Shown: one piece after another, positions 24,301 through 36,300 of the stretch
How positions within the stretch are numbered: the first letter of the stretch is position 1
Layout of the letters: the number at the start of each line of letters is the position of its first letter
Source of the DNA: Blastomussa wellsi
Lineage: Eukaryota > Cnidaria > Anthozoa > Scleractinia > Plerogyridae
Direction of reading: 5' to 3'
DNA: 64,000 bases
Assembly (NCBI GenBank): GCA_947652115.1
Contig: OX393563.1
Location: 27,156,867-27,220,866, forward strand
The notes under the pieces: model-generated
Told to the model about the DNA's origin: nothing
The model's database searches: none
What the model saw: only the letters and a program-made list of their open reading frames with translations
Translations under genes and position numbers: made by a program

Positions 24301-27300
24301 ACTCCACTGACTGCACATGTTTGCTGAATAGAGAAATCGCTCATGCGTAAATTCCGTAAGTCAGTCATCAAAACAAGCTGTATGTCCAACATCGCTTCTG
24401 ATATTGAATAAAAAACCGTTTGGCGCCTTCTGAAAGAGGAAGAATATTCCTCAGTACTCTCTGCAGCAAGTGTATTTAGAATATAAGATCCCAGGTTGAG
24501 AAATAAAAAAAATTTATAAAACAGGAAAAAATTCCACACGCTTCAGGTACTCCCGTACAGATCATTAGCACAAAACAACCTGATGTATTTTGGGTAAGAC
24601 TTTTGGTAAAATGGCCATCGGATCGGTTTGGCTATGCTTTCAAGAACTCCGGAAAGGAGCTGTTTTATTCAGCCGCTACGAAAGCAAAATTTATCCTGTT
24701 TACGAATGAGTAAAAAGGCGACGTTTGTCACGGCCGGAAAGTTGTGTAAATTATGTCAGTTTCGGCGCGAAAACTTACCATCATATTTAATCCCTGTCTT
24801 ATGCCACTTTCTGTGCTTTGCTCCTTACTCTTTGAATATCTCCGGATTTCACCAGCTGCACTTCAAGAGAGGATAAACAGTTTGGATTTTTTTACTTGTT
24901 TGTGGAACTTTCAGTAAAAAGTCGTCCCACCAGTACGCTTTTCAGCCCACAACTAGCGTGCGTCACATGAATACAAGCTATTATGATGTCAAAACTGGTT
25001 CACGGTTTCGAAAACAAGTGGTCATGTGACACTTGTGATGATAATGGACTTATCACGGTTGAAAGAACAAAGCTCTTTATAAATATGCTGTAGACAATAA
25101 AAAGGAAAAAAGCACTTTTGAGATTAATTAACGAACTTTCCTACGTATATTACGCACAAGGTAATTTGAAACAGTTTTGTAATAGCTGGGAAACTGCGGG
25201 TTGATGAGACTGTTCCATTGCCAACAGGGCAACTGTTAATTAATTTTTTTTTTCGTCTCGTTTTTTTTTTTCGTTTGCCCGGGGGTTTAGTGCAACCGAG
25301 TTCTCTCTTTAAGGGCTTTGTCTTAACACGTTTCGAACCTTACAATTTTTTCATCAATGAATGAACGCTTTTGTTTCCAAAAGACAATTTAATATCGTGT
25401 GCTTTTGTGTTTGTCTCTTCATGCATCGCTTCCCTGCAGCTGCTTTCAAACTTTTTCCTGTTTCGTTGAATAAATAAGCACGTACAATATAGTCTTTCGA
25501 AATTAAACGGCTAGCCGATAACGTGGCCAGTGATCATGAAATATTTCTCAGTATTTCGTGCAACGCTTTGTTCTATGGGAAATCATTAAGCATCAAAGCA
25601 GCAACTTTAAACTTGGCTTTAACTTCCCAGAATCCGAAATCGTTAAATTCAAAACATAGTGCCACGTTGCATAAAAAAAGCTATGGACTCTAAAGCAAAC
25701 TCTTGCTTTAATTAGCCTTGTTTTGAGTAAATATATCAAGTCGTTTCGTTCAAACATTAAATATATATACTTCATTTTCATAATTTTTTTCTGAACAGGA
25801 ATTTGTTTCTAAAGAAAGGTAATGGCTTTTGAAGAGGGCAATATTAACACATAAATGGGTATAATTTTTCCTGGCAAGGTTACAATGGCTGAGATAAGAA
25901 CCGAACCCTCGGGTAAATACGGGATTTAGTGAAACACTACGTCAGTTAAATTTGCTGAATGACAAAAAATGAAGTTACTCAAGCAAACATTGATCACGCA
26001 TTTCTAATTCACCTGAAACACATGACGGAAAACCGAAATCTATACACCTTGCTTCTCGTCTTCTAAATAAAACTGTGATGCTGGAAAGCCTTAGTTACTT
26101 CGGTGAGTTTCCGTCTGGACGCTTTTTCGCTTGTTTGGTGATTTTAGCTAACCTTGTTTGCATAATTTTTTTATGCTTCTAAAAGATGACAACTATTCCA
26201 GCAGAACTTAAAAAATTGGCTAGTAGGGATTCAATATATAAGAATATTTTCAACCCACAATCGGTATTTACTTGCATTTTCATAGGAAAAGGAAACGTTG
26301 TAATCCTCTGTTTCGAAGCTGGCTCAAATAACAACAACACCGAGTCTGTGGAAAACTATTTATATAAAAATAGAAACTGACAATGTGTTTGGCCAGAATT
26401 TATACGATGGCAATATTGACGTTATACCGTAAAGCAGCACGTTATCAGTCTTTTCGAAGATCCAATATCATTTCTTTTGTTTTGTAAGTTTTGTTTTCAG
26501 TTGAGAACATAATTCCCGCCAAGTTCCGCATTGCTAAACGTAATTGTTGTAATTATGAGTTGGCACATATCGTATGTTGTTAGTGCAGGCTTAATCCAAA
26601 TTGATGAAATCCGCTTAGTTTTCAAACACATTTTTTCCTGTCTCCTCTTGAAAGTGATTTTTCAAACAGTTCCACGGTTGAAACCACGTTGCGAAGGTTA
26701 CCTTTCATGTTCTTTTTATTACGACGTTTTTATTAGTTTCCCGACAGGTAAATAACTTGTCGTACGACACGGTGTTAGTAAGTGCAGTCAGATTCGTCTG
26801 ACTCCACCTTAACACGATCGTTGTTGTATATTTCGCATCACCCAGGTAAGAAACACTATCCATGAACCAGCCTCAATCTTCTCATTCAGCAGCTGAGTGG
26901 GTTCCCTTGCTATACAACGGCTGATTGGTCACAGTGGGAGTGATTGACAGGAACATGACGACGTATAGCCATGCTTGGGTTTCAATCCAAAGGTCTGACT
27001 CGTAGCCTTGTTGTCCAGCTTGCTGATACAGATTTACGCGAGATAATTTCGAGAGAAAAGACCTTTAAAAAGGTTTCTGAAGCATTGGTATATACAGGTA
27101 TACATGTACGGACTTACTATTAAAGACAGTTTTTCTTTAACCTTCTGTTTGGAATTGTAAAAATGATTTACACTCGATGAATTTTTCTTTTTCGATTCTC
27201 TTTGCATTCAAAGGAAAACCAAATACAATGCAACCAACCAACAGTGACGAAATAGCCGGTGGACTGTACAATGAAGCGCTCTGTTGTTGTTTACAATTTG

Positions 27301-29580
27301 TTTGTTTGTTTTTTCCCTCAAAATGTTTCAAGTGAGTAAACTAAAAGCAATCTCGTTAAAAGTAAATGCGTCAAAAGCTACTTAAATGCTGTAAGCAATG
27401 TTTATAAAGGAGCGCCATGTATCAAACAAGGCTGTGCACCCATTTCCCATATCCTAAGTTTTGACCGAGACGTACAGAGTCGACTTTAACGTGGCAGGCA
27501 TGCAGACGGATATAGGGAGGCTGAGGGAGGAGGGCGAGGGGGCTATTGACGTTGTGCTCTGTAGTACAGTTCCATCGTATTCACCTGATATTACTGTACG
27601 CTCAATTTCAGCATTTTCCAAAAATTAAGTTAGTTTCACTGCCCTTTCTTTTAAAATCACTTAGTGTTACACAAAGTACGATAAACCCTGGGTTTCCAAT
27701 CTGGCGCAGTCTCAGACTATTGCCTTATGGACTTTCCAGCTATACTTCTGTTTTCGATTGTTGCACAGAACATTTCTAGGTTGGATGGATTTTTATATAA
27801 GAATATTAGTGGTGGTCGCATCACAGCGTGATTCAGTCGACATCACTTAACTTTCCTTGCATCGTGTCCGGAGGGGACTCCCTGTAGTTGATTCAATAGG
27901 AGAGCTCCTTCAGACAGGGGAATCTTTTTCATGGTGGAGGTATATAAAATGATAGGAATTTCACGGGGTGTAGTGTACAAAATGTAGGTAAAACTACCAC
28001 ATTTAGGTACGTATTTAAAAGGGCTTTTCTAAATGTCTCAAACAGAACCATCGAACAGTTAATTTAATTAAGGGTTTCCGAGGTTGTGTGAGTGAAAAAT
28101 GAAGAGAACATCGACATGTAGTAACCCTTTTAGGTACGTCAAAGGGGTAACCCTACCTATTCTGTGAAAACATGGTATACGAGAAGGTAAGGGTTTCAAG
28201 CGGATTTCTATTGGAGCTCGGAGCGGAGCCTTCCCTATTTTAAAGAATTGATTAGTCCCCCCCCCCCCCCCCCCCCGCTCCCCTCGATTATGTCAGCGTT
28301 TTTAATGCAGACAACTAAAGCCATAACAAACAATGAATAATTTGTTTTTTCATGCATAGCGGTCACCACTTTGAATTCCTGTCGTTGTAACAGTAAGATT
28401 TCGTCTTCATCATTCATCAAGAATGTTTGTTATTTACGCTTTGTCGCACTCCATTGTGCTAGGCGCTTGCTACGCTAGAACTTTTTCCGCTTTGGATGAC
28501 GTTCGCCGCCCGGTGGCCAATTTCACGGTGAATGATTTATTCCTGTTTGCGGTTGAGGTGCGAGACCATGGGAAACTAACAAAGGCGTAGAAGCCGCGGT
28601 ATGAATGCAGTTTAGTGGTGAGACCCAAATTTAGATTTTTCTTGTAATGTTTGACGTTCCGTTCCTTGTCCAAAACTGGATTATGTGGTCCATTATGATT
28701 AATTATTCTGCCGTCTCTTAAAATTGGCAAGAAGGTGAAAAGAAGAAGCGAACTGTACAATCATGCTGTTTTGCCGAAGTGTTCAATATCTTTAATCGAA
28801 AATAAACTGTTTCAATACACAACCAACTTGACTATGAGGGCTAATCTCAGGAGGGTCCATTTTGCTCTCAAAATCTTTAATAGTATTCTTGTCCAGTAAC
28901 AACGAAATATAATAGTTCAGTCTTAAAAACATCAAAGAAGTGTTCACCACAATACACTATACCGCTTGTTATTTCTGGAAACTTGCAAATTGAAGCAAGC
29001 AAGCGACACGAGAGTATCGTAATGAGTGAGTATTTAACTCTGATCGTATGAGGCGTAGAAGACGGTGAATCCCTGCATGCCAAGCGCAAGATTATTAAGA
29101 ACTAACTGTATTGCTGTCTTCGTCTGTGGCCAAATGTATCTGCTTTGCAATTTTACTAATTTCTTGGCATTATCCAGCACAAAGAGGGTCGAAACGACCT
29201 TACTAATTGGGTAATTCAAGAAAATATATTCACACTATAAATATATATTTGTTTCCATCGCATTTTATTTCTGTTACAATCTCTTCTCTGTGCGGTGGGG
29301 ATCAGTCTACCGTTTGTTACTTAGCATCTTTAGATTCTTACTGATTCAGGTCTATACACAAGATCCGGCACTCTTAATTGCTACGTCATTGTAGTCTTGC
29401 TGAAATTAGAAGATTTGTAAACCATGAAATGCGACGCTGTGAGGGAAAAGTGGCTTAATTCGTCCTAGCGGGGGAGGCCAATGAGAGCTACTGGTTCATT
29501 ATTTTATTGTCCAAACATACTTTTGTTGCTCAACCACTACCCCACCACCACCCCCAGGAAGATGTGGGTACGGATCAGGG
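21354..29580. other. long AT-rich intergenic stretch without a supported gene
   Basis: Read on both strands. Only short open frames without domains or splice context. A small open frame at 26186-26380 follows an acceptor-like TTCTAAAAG but has no recognisable family. A hairpin GTCAGATTCGTCTGAC sits at 26788-26803, and a 20-base C run at 28257-28276. 27780-28200 looks repeat-derived. Later exons of the 21290 gene could hide here. Confidence 0.4.
28257..28276 (+). repeat. poly-C run (20 bases)
   Basis: Uninterrupted C tract; potential G-quadruplex or i-motif former and a likely length-variable site. Confidence 0.9.
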
Positions 29581-30307
29581 GTATCTTATGGTCCTTGCGA
29601 GCACGCGAGCAGTGTGTTTATATTTGCGAGCATGAGCAGTTATCAAATTTTTCTTACAAGCAGCAAGCAATTTAAAAAAATTCACATGGCAAGCAGCGAG
29701 AGTAGTGAGCATTTCGAGCACTTCGTAAATTTTCTGTTAGCCGGAATCTCTGTTTTATTAATAAGAGACGTTGCTTTGCGCTAAGTAAGGGACGGACCAT
29801 TTTATTTTTGAGGGGGGAGGGGGGGGAGGGTAACTACCAAAAAAATCCTCAAAAGGAAAAAGAGCCCAAAAAATATTATATCGTGCAAGGCGAGACATGC
29901 TAAAAAATTCTAGCAAGCACTTACTTTCAGATTCTATTGTCCAGGTCCAGTGCAAGCTCACAGTCCCAAAAAAATCTTGCTTAACCTGAAAAGCAAGACT
30001 TCTCCCCCCTTCCCTCAAAAATAAAATTGTCCGTCCCTAATAGCCAAAAATAGAACAATTGGTGCAAAGCTAGGGCGGTTCAACCAATCCCAGCAGCTTG
30101 CAGTCATTCGTGCCCTGCTTGAATTGATGCCAAGTTACGTCACTACAGAGCAGGATTAACGACATTTCGAGCAATCGAGCACATTTTAACGAGAATCCGA
30201 GAATGCGAGCACTTGCAAAAATTTTGCGAGCACGAGCAAGCGAGCACCCGTGAAAATTTTTGCGAGCAATTTGAGCAAAGGCCAAATTGAATGGGACCAT
30301 TAGATAC
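29581..30307. mobile_element. GCGAGCA-rich inverted-repeat element with a nested insert
   Basis: Ends are inverted: GTATCTTATGGTCC at the left, GGACCATTAGATAC at the right. The body next to each end repeats GCGAGCACGAGCA-type words. A second element is inserted at 29786-30040. Confidence 0.6.
29786..30040. mobile_element. nested fold-back element (GGGACGGAC ends)
   Basis: TAAGGGACGGACCATTTTAT at the left and its inverse ending ATTGTCCGTCCCTAA at the right; G/C-rich tracts lie just inside both ends. One arm of the same family is at 61751-61792. Confidence 0.72.
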
Positions 30308-30949
30308 ACCTAACTTGGTCGTACGGAGGTTAGGGTATTAGTTTACAGCCGTAGTTATTAAAGCGGGTTCCCATTCACAGAATTATTTGCAGAGCTCCAA
30401 TTCTTTTATGACCTTTTATAGCCTGTTTGACAGAGTCTGCATCAAGAATAGCGCTGCGCACGATCTATAGCACAACTTCACTCCAAATTTTGTTTCATCA
30501 TTCGTCTACACCAACGCTCAACGTTCAGTTTATCCCGGCGTTTTGTTGGAATCACATCTGTTTAGGCATTTTCAAATTCATGCCGCGATCATTTTCTTTT
30601 AGAACCATGATTTTTTGAGGCACCCGGACTTTAAAACATCTTTGGCATAATTAATTTTATTTAAAACGGGATCAATGGAAAATGCAATTCAAGATTTTTC
30701 ATTTTCTTTGTCATCTTAGTATATGACCATAGAACACAAACACGGTAGATGTACTCGGCAGCGAGAACAGCCGGGGATGTCCAATATTTCAATTTTGTAG
30801 ATCGGTGTTGTTTTTAACAAATTAAACCATTATTCCACTTGTGCTTGTTAGATATGAAATAGTTATCGCCAACTCACCTCGTTATATATCTACCATCTCA
30901 TATCCAACGTGCGCTCATGGAATAATTGTTAAGTAATATTTCTCAAACT

Positions 30950-31509
30950 CATTAATAATTCATCACGTTAAAACAAAGGAAATCAGAACCGTAACCGTGG
31001 TTTGGATACCTGATCTTAATTAGCATAGATTTTTACGATTTTATTTCTTCGTTTTCACCGTAGTTTTAGTTTCGATTGAGAAGATATATCAAACACTCGA
31101 GACAGTGTTTCATCGGCTATCCAAACACCTCGAAGTTCATTAAAAATACTCCGCTGCGCGTCGTATTTTCAACTCTCTTCTCGGTGTTTGGATATCCCGA
31201 TGAAACACTGTCTCTCGTGTTTGATCTATTACATCAAACACGAGAGACAGTGTTTTATCCAATTTCCAAACACCGAGAAGACAGTTGAAAATACGACACG
31301 CAGCGGACTCTTAGTATGTTTGACGAGCTTTGAGGTGGTTGGAAATGCGCATTATGAAACACTGTCTCGAGTGTTTGATATATCTTCTCAATGGAAACTA
31401 AAACTACAGAGAAAAGGAAGAAATAAAATCGTGTGCTAATTAAGATCACATTTCCAAACCACGGTTACGGTTCTGATTTCCTTCGTTTGAACGTGATGAA
31501 TTATTAATG
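30950..31509. mobile_element. 560-bp palindromic fold-back element
   Basis: Arms of about 275 bp: CATTAATAATTCATCACGTT...GAACCGTAACCGTGGTTTGG at the left, inverted at the right to ...AACGTGATGAATTATTAATG, centre at about 31229. Inner repeated word GAAACACTGTCTC/TCAAACAC. Mismatches are scattered. No coding capacity; a MITE-like or Foldback-type element. Confidence 0.8.
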
Positions 31510-31689
31510 ACGATGAAATAGAAATTCTCAATCAGTACCTCGGCATCCAATGTTACGAATATCAACTTACTGAGCAATCATTGTTTGCGACAGCTCAACC
31601 AATCGGGATGCTCAGGCATTACAACACAAATCATCATCATCATAATCATCATCTTTAATAATAAAATTTATATGATAACCGAATTAACG

Positions 31690-31953
31690 CGCGTACTATG
31701 ATTAGTCCATCAGCTATGGTTTATTGTGCCAGTAAACTCATGGAAAAATCGCACATTTTCTTATATAAAAGCAATAGACCACAAGTTACTATGGTTTATA
31801 GGCTGATAAACCACGCAGGATGCTGGTAGAACACTCAAAGAATTTGTAAATTACTCGCCTGCGGCTTGTGATTTACAAATTCTTCTCGTGTTCTACAAAC
31901 ATCCCGCGTGGTTTATCAGCCTATAAACCATAGTAACTTTTGGTCTATTGCTT
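31690..31953. mobile_element. fold-back element, family 1 copy b
   Basis: AAGCAATAGACCACAAGTTA...CTATGGTTTATAGGCTGATA at the left is inverted at the right to TATAAACCATAG...GGTCTATTGC. Inverse orientation of the copy at 19860-20135. Interrupts the region downstream of gene C. Confidence 0.75.
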
Positions 31954-32667
31954 AACAACCTGCGTTCTATCACGACTGCTGTTCTCTGATTGGCTACACT
32001 ACCCACTAACTATTCTGTTGCAGAAAGTGAGAAGCGGTTTTCAACAAATGGCGGCCGCTTCTTTGAGTTTGTATCGTGCTTTTAGTGACCATGAAGAAGA
32101 TTTGGATAATCTTGTTGTTGAGTTTTGAACGTATTGTAAATTCATACTAAAACAAGTAGATTATTCACTCTCGATATCTTTCTCGTGGTTGGTGATTCGG
32201 CTTCGCCCTCATTGGCTATCACAAGATGGAAAACTCGAGCCCATAATCTAATTATTAAATAGAAAAGTTGAACTTTTTGCATAAATTTAATTGTTGCTGT
32301 GCCATTTCCATTCTCGCCAATGGTAGTCATCTTCACTTACGAATTTGTTCCTATCATTACCAAGTACTGCTGTTTCAGTTATTGATTTTTCGGTTAGGCG
32401 TAAATTGAGCATTTTGTCACACATAAAGCAAAGGTGTGTCAGTTATTCCAAACGTACAAAGAATTACTGTATCAGAGGCTTTCTTTTTCTTTCTTTTTTA
32501 CATATACAAACAATACAAAAAAACATTAGAATAACAAATAATTAATATGAATGTGCGAAGACGGTGCATGACCGGCTAATTCCACACTTAACTTTGCAGA
32601 GATTGCCCACGAACTTTGGATTTTGAAATAAAGTTTCCATTTCGGGAAAAAATTTCTGACCATTATC
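31954..32667. other. gene C 3' flank
   Basis: Non-coding; likely includes the gene C 3' UTR. No repeat recognised. Confidence 0.35.
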
Positions 32668-33335
32668 TTAATCTAAATGCTCCAGGCAAATCCTCCGATG
32701 ACGACTTAGCTGGGAAGCTTGAGAAAAAGATTTGCCGCATCGTTCACATAAGAATGGTTTCTCCCCAGTGTGCGTGCGCACGTGGTTATTCAGTGTGGTC
32801 GCGCCAGAGAACGATCGCAAACAGTAGCCGCACTTGAATGGTTTCTCGCTGACGTGGACGATGGCGTGCATGCGCAGTTCTTTCGGCTGCGCAAACGATT
32901 CTTGGCAATGGCCACACCTGTAAGGTTTACAAGGCATGCGTGTACAGAGGTGATTGTTTAGGAGGGATCGCTGAGTGAAAGTCATCTTGCACTGTCCACA
33001 TTTGAAATCATCGCCTTCTTCAATGTTTTCAAGCACTTTGTCGTAAATCCTTCGGTAACCGGTACTTTCTGGGATTCCAACGCTAGGCTTTGTGACGTTA
33101 ATACCGAGTGGGTTGCTATTACTGATTTCATGTTGCATTCTGAATCTCTTGATCGGACGCTGTGCCTCTGGAAGCAAGGCTTCGTCATCAAGACGCCTAT
33201 ATGATTCTTGAGGTAGCAAACTGTAGACAGTCTGTGTAGACGACTTTTGTTCCTGTTGGCGGCTTGCTCCACTCAGTGTTCTACACGCACGTGACACACG
33301 AACAATAACAGGTTGTTTCAAACTTGAAATTTTCC
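32668..33335 (-). CDS. gene C exon 4: linker and four zinc fingers
   Basis: Acceptor TTTTTTTCAG. Linker of about 108 aa, then fingers FKCGQC (C2HC), YRCGHC, FKCGYC (C2H2) and FLCERC (H-x3-C). Contact positions -1,2,3,6: QSLN, QKEM, GTTN, QSQR. Ends CLEHLD and stop. Confidence 0.92.
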
Positions 33336-36300
33336 CTGAAAAAAAGGCACAGGAAAACTTTTTGGCATCATATTTTCTACATCCAATTTTATCAAACTAT
33401 ATGAATTGTGCCGTACTAGAGATATTGTAGAAAACGTAAAAACTCTATTACGTCGAGGTTGGTGGGCTTACTTGGCTTTATAGACCTGAGGTTAGACTGT
33501 TCACAGTCCGCTATTGTTTATCCATCGGCGAACGCAATGAATGAATCGCGAGAGAACTGGACTCCAGCACAAAATGTGATTTTTGCTCGCGCGCGTTCTT
33601 TTGCGTTGAAGGTTGCGTTTTGCGGCTGTGAACAGTCCATTTTGAGGTGAGTTAGAGACCATACATGTTTCAATGGAGGTATATATGTAAAAGAAATAGT
33701 GTGGAATTTTAAATGTGTTACTTTTTAATACAACATTGGTACGGAATAGCAAGTATAAAAAGTAAATTTGATGGATAAAAATCTAAAAGTATTAGGTCAT
33801 CTTGTTTTTCTATTCATAACAAACAGCCACGACTAACCATCTACGGCGGGAAAGGGGTCTTGAGTCTGCATACGTCATCAGGCCGAAGCTTATCTCGGTT
33901 TCCGTCGCATGGAGGGACTAGGAGTATTTCTACTTCCCCCTGGATGGGATGCTAGTCCATCGCAGGGTTACCCCTCAGCACTATTTCGAAGGTACCCATT
34001 TATACACCTGGGTGGAGAGAGGCACTGTGAGAGTTAAGTGTCTCGCCCAAGAACACAACGCATTGCCCCGGCCAGAGCTCGAACGCGGATCAATTCGTCC
34101 GATCCAGAGTCCAGCGTGCTAACCATTAGGTCATCGCGCTTAACAGGGCTTATAAAGATGGGGCTAAATAGGCCCTTTACACGACCCAGTCATATGGCAC
34201 AAAATAGCACCTTGCTGGTGGACAACTTACGCTCTGGGAAATCCAATGCAATGCTGCTTCATGTCCGAGAGCATAGCTTTCCCACCGACCAGCAAGGTGT
34301 TATTTTGGATCATGTGACTGGGTCGTGCAAAGGGCCTATTGAAATAACGGAAGGTGAGGGAGCATGTGTCCAGCACTGGTCATGAAATCCCGGGTTTTTA
34401 TGCTTTTTTTTTCCAGATCCATACTTCTAGATGTGTGAAATTTAAGTATAGAATATTGTGATAAGCTAGGGATTAGTCCCGGCCAAACGATCGCAACATT
34501 TGAACGCAACATATCAACATTGTTGGATCATGTTGCGAAGGACCTGGTAAAACACACGCAACATCTGCCGCAACATCACACAACATATTGCGAATGATAT
34601 CTGGCGTGCTCAAACGTAAATGACGTTGGCGTCGTAAAATTGTGGCTTTTTCACTAGCGCTGCTTCTGGTGGTTGACGAAAGAGGGTGAAAAGAGGAAAA
34701 AGATAAGGCAAAAGAATTTTTGATGGCGATTCTTGTCGGTAGCGCTTTTATGCACGTTGCATAGAGGGCTCGCGCTTGGAAATAGCAAATCAAACTAGTG
34801 CGCATGCTCCAGCGCAACAATGTTGCGCGTTCGTGGCCAAACGAGTCCAACATCATGCAACATCCACAAATGTTGCGTGAAAAATTTGACCATTTTCAAA
34901 CTTGAGCCAACAACACGCAACATGTTGCAACATCTCGCAACAGGGTGGCCAAACGTATGCAACGTGTAGTCCGCAACAATGTTGCGATCGTTTGGCCGGG
35001 GCTTTATAACGACAATTTGCCATGGCTCTAGCCCTTGTCATTCTTTAATTCGCTCTACACTTCTTGATGAGTGAAAGTATTGAATACTGTCATAAAGTAG
35101 GGATAATAACGACCTTATGCCGACCCATTCTACCCAATCTTCTACATGTGTGGAAACAGAATACTGTGATAAACTATTTATTATTATGTCATTGTCCCCC
35201 GCCATTTTAATTTATTCTTGTCATTCTTCTTGTTCTTTGTTCTACACTTCTCGATGTGTAGCAGGGGCGGATCCAGGACATTTTTAGGAGGAGGTGCACC
35301 ACCGAGGAATGACGTATAAGCAGAACACCAGTTATATTAGAAAGCCACATGCAAGTTACCCCAGGGAGGGGTGCGCACCCCCTGCACCCTCCCCCTAGAT
35401 CCACCTGTGTAGACCTGTAGTGGAATAGTGTGACAAGCTAGGAATAATAATGATCCTCTGACAGCTAAGATGATTCCTCAGGAATAAAATTTGACGAACG
35501 ATTTTTGCCAAACATTTCCTGGATATTCCCTAGCAGGCACTGGGTCTAAATATGCAGTAAAAAAGACTGGTCACTGTGCTTCCAAAAGAGATATGATGGG
35601 TCAAACTCTGCTGGTACTAATCACGGGTGTTATTTCATTGGTTCACGTTATATTTTGCGGTAGCTGGAATAATTAAAGAAATACTTCAGATCATTTCCTG
35701 CCTCATTATTTCAAGGTCAAAACTTGCATTCTCAAGCAACAGTTTTGTGCACGTTTTTTTCTCTTACCAAACATGTTTTGTAATATTTTTTTAACTTAAG
35801 GAGGATAATTTTTGCGCCAAATTTATGCAATGAAAATATTGGTCACTTTGCTCGTTTACGAGAAAACGACGATTTATCTGTATATATAGCAAAAGCCGAT
35901 ATTTTGTTTATACGCCCGCTAATTACGCGTAAAATTCTGCGCAGTAAGGATGCGCAATGCAATATTAAAGTGGTACTACAAGAAAAAATGTTGTTCTTGT
36001 TCTCTTTCGATTCCGATTTTATATTTGGCAAGAATGCACCATGCCAATTATTGCGCCTCGATTTTCAAGATAAGTCCGTCTTTTTGAACGACGATTTCTT
36101 GTTTAAACTGTCCGCCTTTACCAGAGTCGGCTTCAGTCGAGCTGCATTGAGAGAGCTGGATCGAGAGAGAAAATGACGTTTTTACTGTGTGAACACAGCC
36201 AAACAAAAACGTTTTAAGTGAAAAGAAAACTTACCGGGTAAATGCTGAGAAAAATCCTTGATCCAGGCCCCCACGGGTATTCCCATGTGCTGGAGATAGT

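Noticed and set aside
24628..24876. Cys-containing 82-aa frame as a secreted peptide
   Set aside because: No signal peptide, no splice context; composition consistent with chance.
26186..26380. A 64-aa open frame after an acceptor-like site, as exon of the 21290 gene
   Set aside because: No cysteine framework or family match, and the phase does not clearly fit; 5 kb away without supporting junctions.
34081..34142. A tRNA gene on the minus strand
   Set aside because: Only the box motifs fit; no cloverleaf I can draw, and the sequence runs on into a SINE body.
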